This document shows, one piece after another, positions 58,262-64,000 of a stretch of DNA of 64,000 bases. Each line of letters starts with the position of its first letter. Position 1 is the stretch's first letter. A program made the translations under genes and the position numbers. The stretch lies in the NCBI GenBank assembly GCA_037954665.1, contig JBBMOL010000447.1, positions 209,461 to 273,460 of the forward strand, in the 5' to 3' direction. The notes beneath the pieces were generated by a model. The model saw nothing but the letters and a program-made list of their open reading frames with translations. It made no database searches and was not told the origin of the DNA. The DNA is from Laguncularia racemosa. Its lineage: Eukaryota; Streptophyta; Magnoliopsida; Myrtales; Combretaceae.

Positions 58262-61200
58262 TATGCTTGCCAAAATAAATGTTACTTTACATACAAATCG
58301 AATTGGGAAAAGAAGTAACGTTTAATTTTGGAGTTCTATTTGAAAAAAAGATTTAAATTTGATTTTTGAAGTTTTGATAAGTTTAGTTAGTTTAATCTTT
58401 AAATAACTTATTACACTTAAATGGGCCTTTGCAACTTCTTGATGAATATTTAAATCATAAAAAAATGAGGCTAAAGGTGAATGGGAAAATTTATTATTAT
58501 GACATGCTTGTGAAAGTTTCTTGTTTTGGGGGTTATATTTACTTTGTGAAGTTTTGGAAAATTGTTGTGAATTTTTTAAAACTAAAGGGTAGGAGGAAAT
58601 ATGATTCTCAAATGGAAAAGAACGAATTGAAAATGAAAAAGGTGAATGGTGTACAATTGGTTAACAATTACGATCAACGGTAACGAAATAACCCACCAAT
58701 GATTGGGAAAAACTAGTTCACTAGGATTTTTTTTGGGATTGTTCGATTGTCTAATCCCAATTGGTTCTAATCTTGTAACCTTTTTTTTTTTTTTTCTTTT
58801 CCCCGACCTACAAAAACAAACTAAATTTTATACATATATCCAAGGTGTCCCATACAAATTTTTTATAACACATACCAAATTACTTTAAAATGAAAGGGTC
58901 GACACGCACACACATACACACTCATCAATTTTTATGATATTCATAAGATAAATAGTTTTTTTTAAAATTTAATTATGTAAATAAATCACGATAAAAGGTG
59001 AATTTTAGTTGTGACTGAATGGATTTATTATGACTTTTGTGAAGGGGATTGACTGGTTGAACATTTTTTATGATTTTTTTTTTTTTCCAGTTACAAAAAT
59101 AATCAAATTTCGTTGTCATATGATAAATTTTAAATTTAAACTTGGTTTTTCACCTTAAATGAATTAACTAAAAGATTGACTAATTAAATTTTGATAACAT
59201 TATTGACCATTTTCCTGAAATTAAACCATCACTTTCATATAACTCATAAAAGTGATCATGGAAATTCCTATTACGTTAGTGTGAACTAAATGACTCGAGG
59301 GTTGTCACACATTTTACGTAGCTCTTTGTGGGTCTTGCTTATCTTTTTGGATAGTAGAATTTGTATTAGTGTTTGTGCTCTCCTTAGTAATAAAAGTTTT
59401 TTTTGGGAAATTTGCATCCTGTGTGCTCTCCTATGATGGTGGCATAGGTTTCTCAACACTTATGGTAAGTTTTTGAAAATGGCCCGATATGGACCAACGA
59501 TGGAGCTTAGCAAAATTTTTTTAGTATTTTGGGGTTGTCTTTAGGGCCTAGAAAATGGGAAACCCAAAATGACCAAAAGGTAGGAGCTAGGTCCCTTTGA
59601 TTTCCTATAGAAGGACCAAAGTTTTCTTGTTGTCATTAAATTTTGGGAAAAGATAATTAAATGTTGATTTTGTTTACGGGAAGCCTACATTTACATGCCC
59701 CTGAGGTCAAAATTCCACAACAAGATGAATGGGAAAAATGCTATAAAATTTTGGTTTTTTTCTTTTAAACTCTTTGGGTTTTTATAGTTATTGTAAAAGT
59801 CTGATATTAAAGGTAAAACATAACAGGGAAAAGAACACAATATAGGAAAAAAAAAACTCTAGGATCCTAAAGCTATTTATAGCAACAAATTTTTTAAAAA
59901 ACTCAATATTATATCTGTTATACATTTTTTTGATACTTGACTATAATACCCAAGCCCCTATATTTAACTGCATGTTTGTTTCAACTTTTAAAACATTGAA
60001 TGGGTTGACGAGGGAATGGAATCCCCTTAAAGGATATTAGAATTAGACCAAACCAACCCCAAGACATCCATTTAAATTTTACAAATCTAGCATTTAGCAA
60101 CACAAAAATAAAATTGAAAATTAATTCTTTATATGTAATTTTCTTATCATTGCTGAAATAATCTGGGAAAGTCCACCATTACTTGGATTCCCTTGTCTTA
60201 GTTTTTCCCCAACCAACTATTAAATAGATGGTAAAAACCAAATGTAAACCTAATTAAATCATAGTGTTTTTATTTATTTTTCTTTTAAGATTTTTTTCCC
60301 CAAAAATTTTTTTAAAACCCAGAACTAGACAAAAATTTTTAGGGTGGTAAAAAAAAGGGAAAAAAATAAATGACCTTAAAACCCAAAAAAACCTGTAAAT
60401 AAATAATAAAAAATGATCAAAAATCTAATAATGGATAACTACCAAAATAACGTATTAAAGTGTAAAATTTTTTGTTCTAGTTTTGTGTAACAAAAACTAA
60501 CCCATAACTTTCTACAAAAAATTACTTTTCTATTTTAAAAAAATTTTGGGGCGTAGACTTGAATCATAGTGAAAGAGTGGCATTTAAAGAGAAATATACC
60601 ACATTTTGATGGGAAAAATTTCCCGGGGAAAAAACCATCGACACTTTCAACTTTTATTTGGAGATGAACAAATCACTCATATTTAAAATCATTTCTTTCA
60701 TCTAATAAATATTGAGAAATAATCTTACAGTATAAAAAATTCCCCCATTATTTCCCAAAATGTCCTACACTAGTTGATGGACATGGGACATTTTCAGATT
60801 ACAATCAAAGACCCCCCCCCTACAATTTTTTCCATTCCAAAGCTTGGCCATGAAGACTTTTGAAATTTTTACTTTGTAATTGTTCCAACTATTTTAGTTG
60901 TATTTTTCTTTGACACTTTCATTTTATTGTAATTTCCATTTAGGGCCGGCATTTAAAGTCAAAATTATAATTTTTTACCCTTTTTAACCCTAATACAAGT
61001 AAAATCTTGGTTATAGTAGGGTATAGGAGCCATTTTTGCAAATTTGAAACATACACTTTACTTGGAAATTTTGGGGGCTTCCTAGTTTTAATTCTCTTAT
61101 CATTCAATCCCAAGAATTTGGGAAATTTGCGAGTGAAAAAGGGAAATTTTTTGAGCTACCCCAAACCTTCTTTTTGTTTTCCATTTCACTCTATGAGTCA

Positions 61201-63158
61201 TATCTAGGGGGGAATTGGGAAATTTTTGTCAATTTTTTATTGCATTTGTGATAATTAAACTTGTTTCAGGTTGATTACTTTAGTACTTGATATTTCATCT
61301 CCTTAGTGGCGGAATTTGTGCTTTGTTTGGGAAAGGATATAAAAGGTTTTTTGTTTTCTTCTTCATATATTTCATGTGAATTCACTTATTTTGTTTTTAT
61401 TTAGGGGAATTGATCATTTTGGAGGGGTTTATTGCATCTTTAACCTTTTGGTTGGGGATCAAATTTTTATTAAGGGGGCATGCAAATTTCCCTTTTATTG
61501 GACCGTTTGTATGTGATTGAGGATTTTTTTCTTTATCTTTGCTTGTGCTTGGACTTGGTTTGAGCACATCAGTACAACTTGGCATTGAAATTTATTCACG
61601 AAATGTTTATACGGGTTTTGAAGATGGTTTAAATTCGGGGGGGGCATATTTTTTTTTTTCCTTTCTTCTAAATCAAACCTAACTTATGATTGCTTTGAAT
61701 TTTTTTTTAAAACTTAAAAAAATTTATTTAGTTTGATACAAATTTCAAAACATTAAAATTTTTTTTCCCCCGTACAAGCAACAAATTAAAAAAAAATTAT
61801 TTGAACATTAAAAAAGGGTGTAATTACTTTTGATTTCTAATGTTGCCACCACTTCAAGCTTTTTTGGGAATTTTTAATGAATTTTACATCTCTTTCTAAG
61901 TAATTCTAATTTTATATAATTAAAAAGCAAACATACAAACCCAATATATAGAAAATTATTTGATGAAAACCAAAAAAAGTAGTAACTGAAAAAGTAACTT
62001 TAAATCCTTTTTTTTAGTCACGCTTCCTAAAATTTCCAAATGCTTTTTTTATTTTTAATTTTTTAATTTTTTAGTCATGTAATTATTTCAACTTTTTGCT
62101 CATTGCTTTAGTACCAAATGCATCAAAAAAAAAAAAATTGTGAATTTATGATTATATCAAAAGTAAATTAAAAATTTAAAACATATAAACCAGGTCACAT
62201 TAAAAATATGATAATCGTTTAGTAGAAAATTTATTTTTTTGGGATACCATACTTATACTTTGAATTCAGTGCAAAATTCAACTTTATAAAAAATCTTTGG
62301 TGTGTTTTACATTATATTTATACTTTTTCTATTAAAAAATGACCTAAATTTAAAAGAATTCAATGCAAAATTTAATTTAATAAACATCTTTGGGGGTTTT
62401 ATATTTTATTTTTTACATTTTTTTATTATAAAAAGTGACCTAAATAAACACTAAAAAAAAAAATCCTTTCACTTTTTTTTTTTCCCCGATAAAAATGAAT
62501 TTTTTTATTGGGAAAAAAAATCAAATTAAACTGATCAAATAGCCTTTAAAATCTACACTTTTGTTACTTTAATATTTAAAAGCAATGGCTATTACCAAAA
62601 AACTGCAACCAATCTTTGTTTTTTCACAAACATTCCAATTAAAAACAAAAATTTAATAGGGGCCATTAAAAACCCTTAAAAATTTTAAAACCGATCTCAA
62701 ATTTTAATTAATTCAAAATTTAAAACCACAAAATTTTTCAAAAAAAAAAAAAAAATTTTTAAAAAACAAAAAAAAGCAAAAAAGGGGAAAAAAAAAATTT
62801 TGCCCCTTTTTAAAATTTTTCTAACCAACCCAATTTTTTTAATCAATGATTTCTAATTTTTTATAAACGCCCCAAATTCTTTATCCTTAAGTGATAAACA
62901 AAAGTTCCTTTTTTATCAACTATTTTTAAATTTCACTTGACCTTCCCCCATTTAATTTTTTTATAGGGTGGCTTCAAATTTCTTTAGTTAGGGTTTTTTG
63001 GGGTCGGGGAAGGTCAACCGTTGACCGGAGTAAGGTAGCATTTTCCAAGGATGAGACCCTTTTGTAGGATAATTTTAAAAATGTTGATAAGGCCACCCCT
63101 TTTTTGTACCCACTTTTTTCCCTTAAAAACCCCAGCACCTCTTCCTTTGTAAAATTGC
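58262..63158. other. Copy C of 1-5078, noisy
   Basis: Matches A from its first base onward with much noise, including a solo LTR copy at 60607-61571 and the 99-bp duplication near 62265-62450. No gene. Confidence 0.72.
60607..61571 (+). mobile_element. Solo LTR, copy C
   Basis: Noisy third copy of 2358-3356, from TGATGGGAAAAATT to GAGCACATCA. Confidence 0.65.
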
Positions 63159-63967
63159 CATTCCACACCCCCTTCCCCCACCCCCCCTCTTTTGACTTAG
63201 TTTATTTTATAATATATTTAATAAAATGCTTGTACGGGTATAGTTTTTTTTTTTTTTTTTACTGAAGCATTTCCTTCACCCCATACATGTATGATAGCAA
63301 CTTACATGATGGATAGATCTTTTTTTTCTCATAATTTTAAAATTACAATCTTTCCTGGTTTCTATAATGGGTATATTTCTTTTTCAATTGTTTCACATCT
63401 TTAAAGAATAACTATTTGATAAATAATTTAGTAAAAAACCATAAATAGAAATGGGTATTTTTTCATTGAAAAAAAAATCTTAAATTGAGTTTTTCCATGA
63501 TTTGGTTTTAGTTTGTTAAAATTCTTAATTTAAACATTCTCTCTACGGTTTAGTTTTGGTTTGAAGGGGAGGACATAACTAAGCTATGCCCATACTTAAT
63601 TTCGACTATCAATTTAATCCTTAAACATGTCTTTAGGCTAATTCGATCATAAACTTTGTAACTAGAATAGATCAATCCTTAAGCTTCAATGAAAACCCCA
63701 GATTAGTAAGAAAACTCAAGTCTTTGTTAAACACAATCCTCTTTCAACTTAGTTAGTGTCTTGTGTTACACAAAACATTGAATTAAAAACACTAATGTAT
63801 CTTAAATATTTTCTTTATTATTTTTCTTTTTTCTTTTTGTTTTTTTTTTTTTGTTGGCCATAAGAAAACATTCATTCAAATTTGAAATCAAATGTACATA
63901 TCCTTCAACTACATTTGCATTGCCTGAACTTTAAAGATCACAATACAAAATTTCTAACAAAGAAGAT
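63159..63967. other. Copy C of 8286-9140, clean
   Basis: After an abrupt join near 63158-63161 the sequence follows A 8286 onward almost without error, to the LINE 3' end and the G tract. The 3.2 kb between A 5078 and 8286 (family-2 gag and LTR) is missing. Confidence 0.75.

Positions 63968-64000
<33 letters not shown>
63968..64000. repeat. Run of 33 G at window end
   Basis: Matches the G tract position of A (9141) and continues to the edge of the window; likely the same artefact as at 34933-34975. Confidence 0.8.

Overview
The window is repeat-dense plant nuclear DNA, probably heterochromatic. I found no host protein-coding gene, tRNA, rRNA or CRISPR array. Every piece of coding sequence I recognise belongs to a plant retrotransposon: Ty3/gypsy Athila, Ty3/gypsy Tat/Ogre, Ty3/gypsy chromovirus-type, and an L1-type LINE. 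All are broken by stops or frameshifts. The species cannot be told from this alone.

Unit A (1-24913) is clean sequence. It holds flanking AT-rich DNA with a solo LTR (2358-3356), then a minus-strand gag relic with its PBS and LTR (5246-7029). After that comes a minus-strand LINE ORF2 split into 9006-10067 and 24547-24913. The LINE is interrupted by a non-autonomous minus-strand gypsy element (10068-24541, TSD CATAA), whose leader is itself interrupted by a young plus-strand Athila element (13554-22843, TSD AAAAC). This is a three-level nest. A 500-N gap follows (24914-25413).

Unit B (25414-52365) is a second copy of A starting at A position ~460. It lacks the Athila insertion (empty site near 50290-50310). 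It carries instead an 11.6-kb minus-strand Tat/Ogre-like element (36548-48156, TSD CCACA) at the point equivalent to A 11378. It also keeps a ~1-kb piece (30071-31073, a 3' LTR and an integrase C-terminus) that A has lost.

The spacer 52366-58261 holds more AT-rich DNA and a diverged relative of 1880-5270 that lacks the solo LTR. Unit C (58262-64000) repeats A 1 to ~5078, then jumps to A ~8286 and ends in a poly-G run.

Unit A reads cleanly, but 25414-27900, 33060-52370 and 53000-63160 look like badly polished consensus: homopolymers are inflated, bases are lost, and paralogous clean sequence exists for much of it. Reading frames there are unreliable. The A/B/C arrangement could be a true tandem duplication or haplotypes wrongly joined. 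Apart from the Tat-like element, each gypsy element here has lost the RT/RNase H/integrase core and could only have moved with help from another element.
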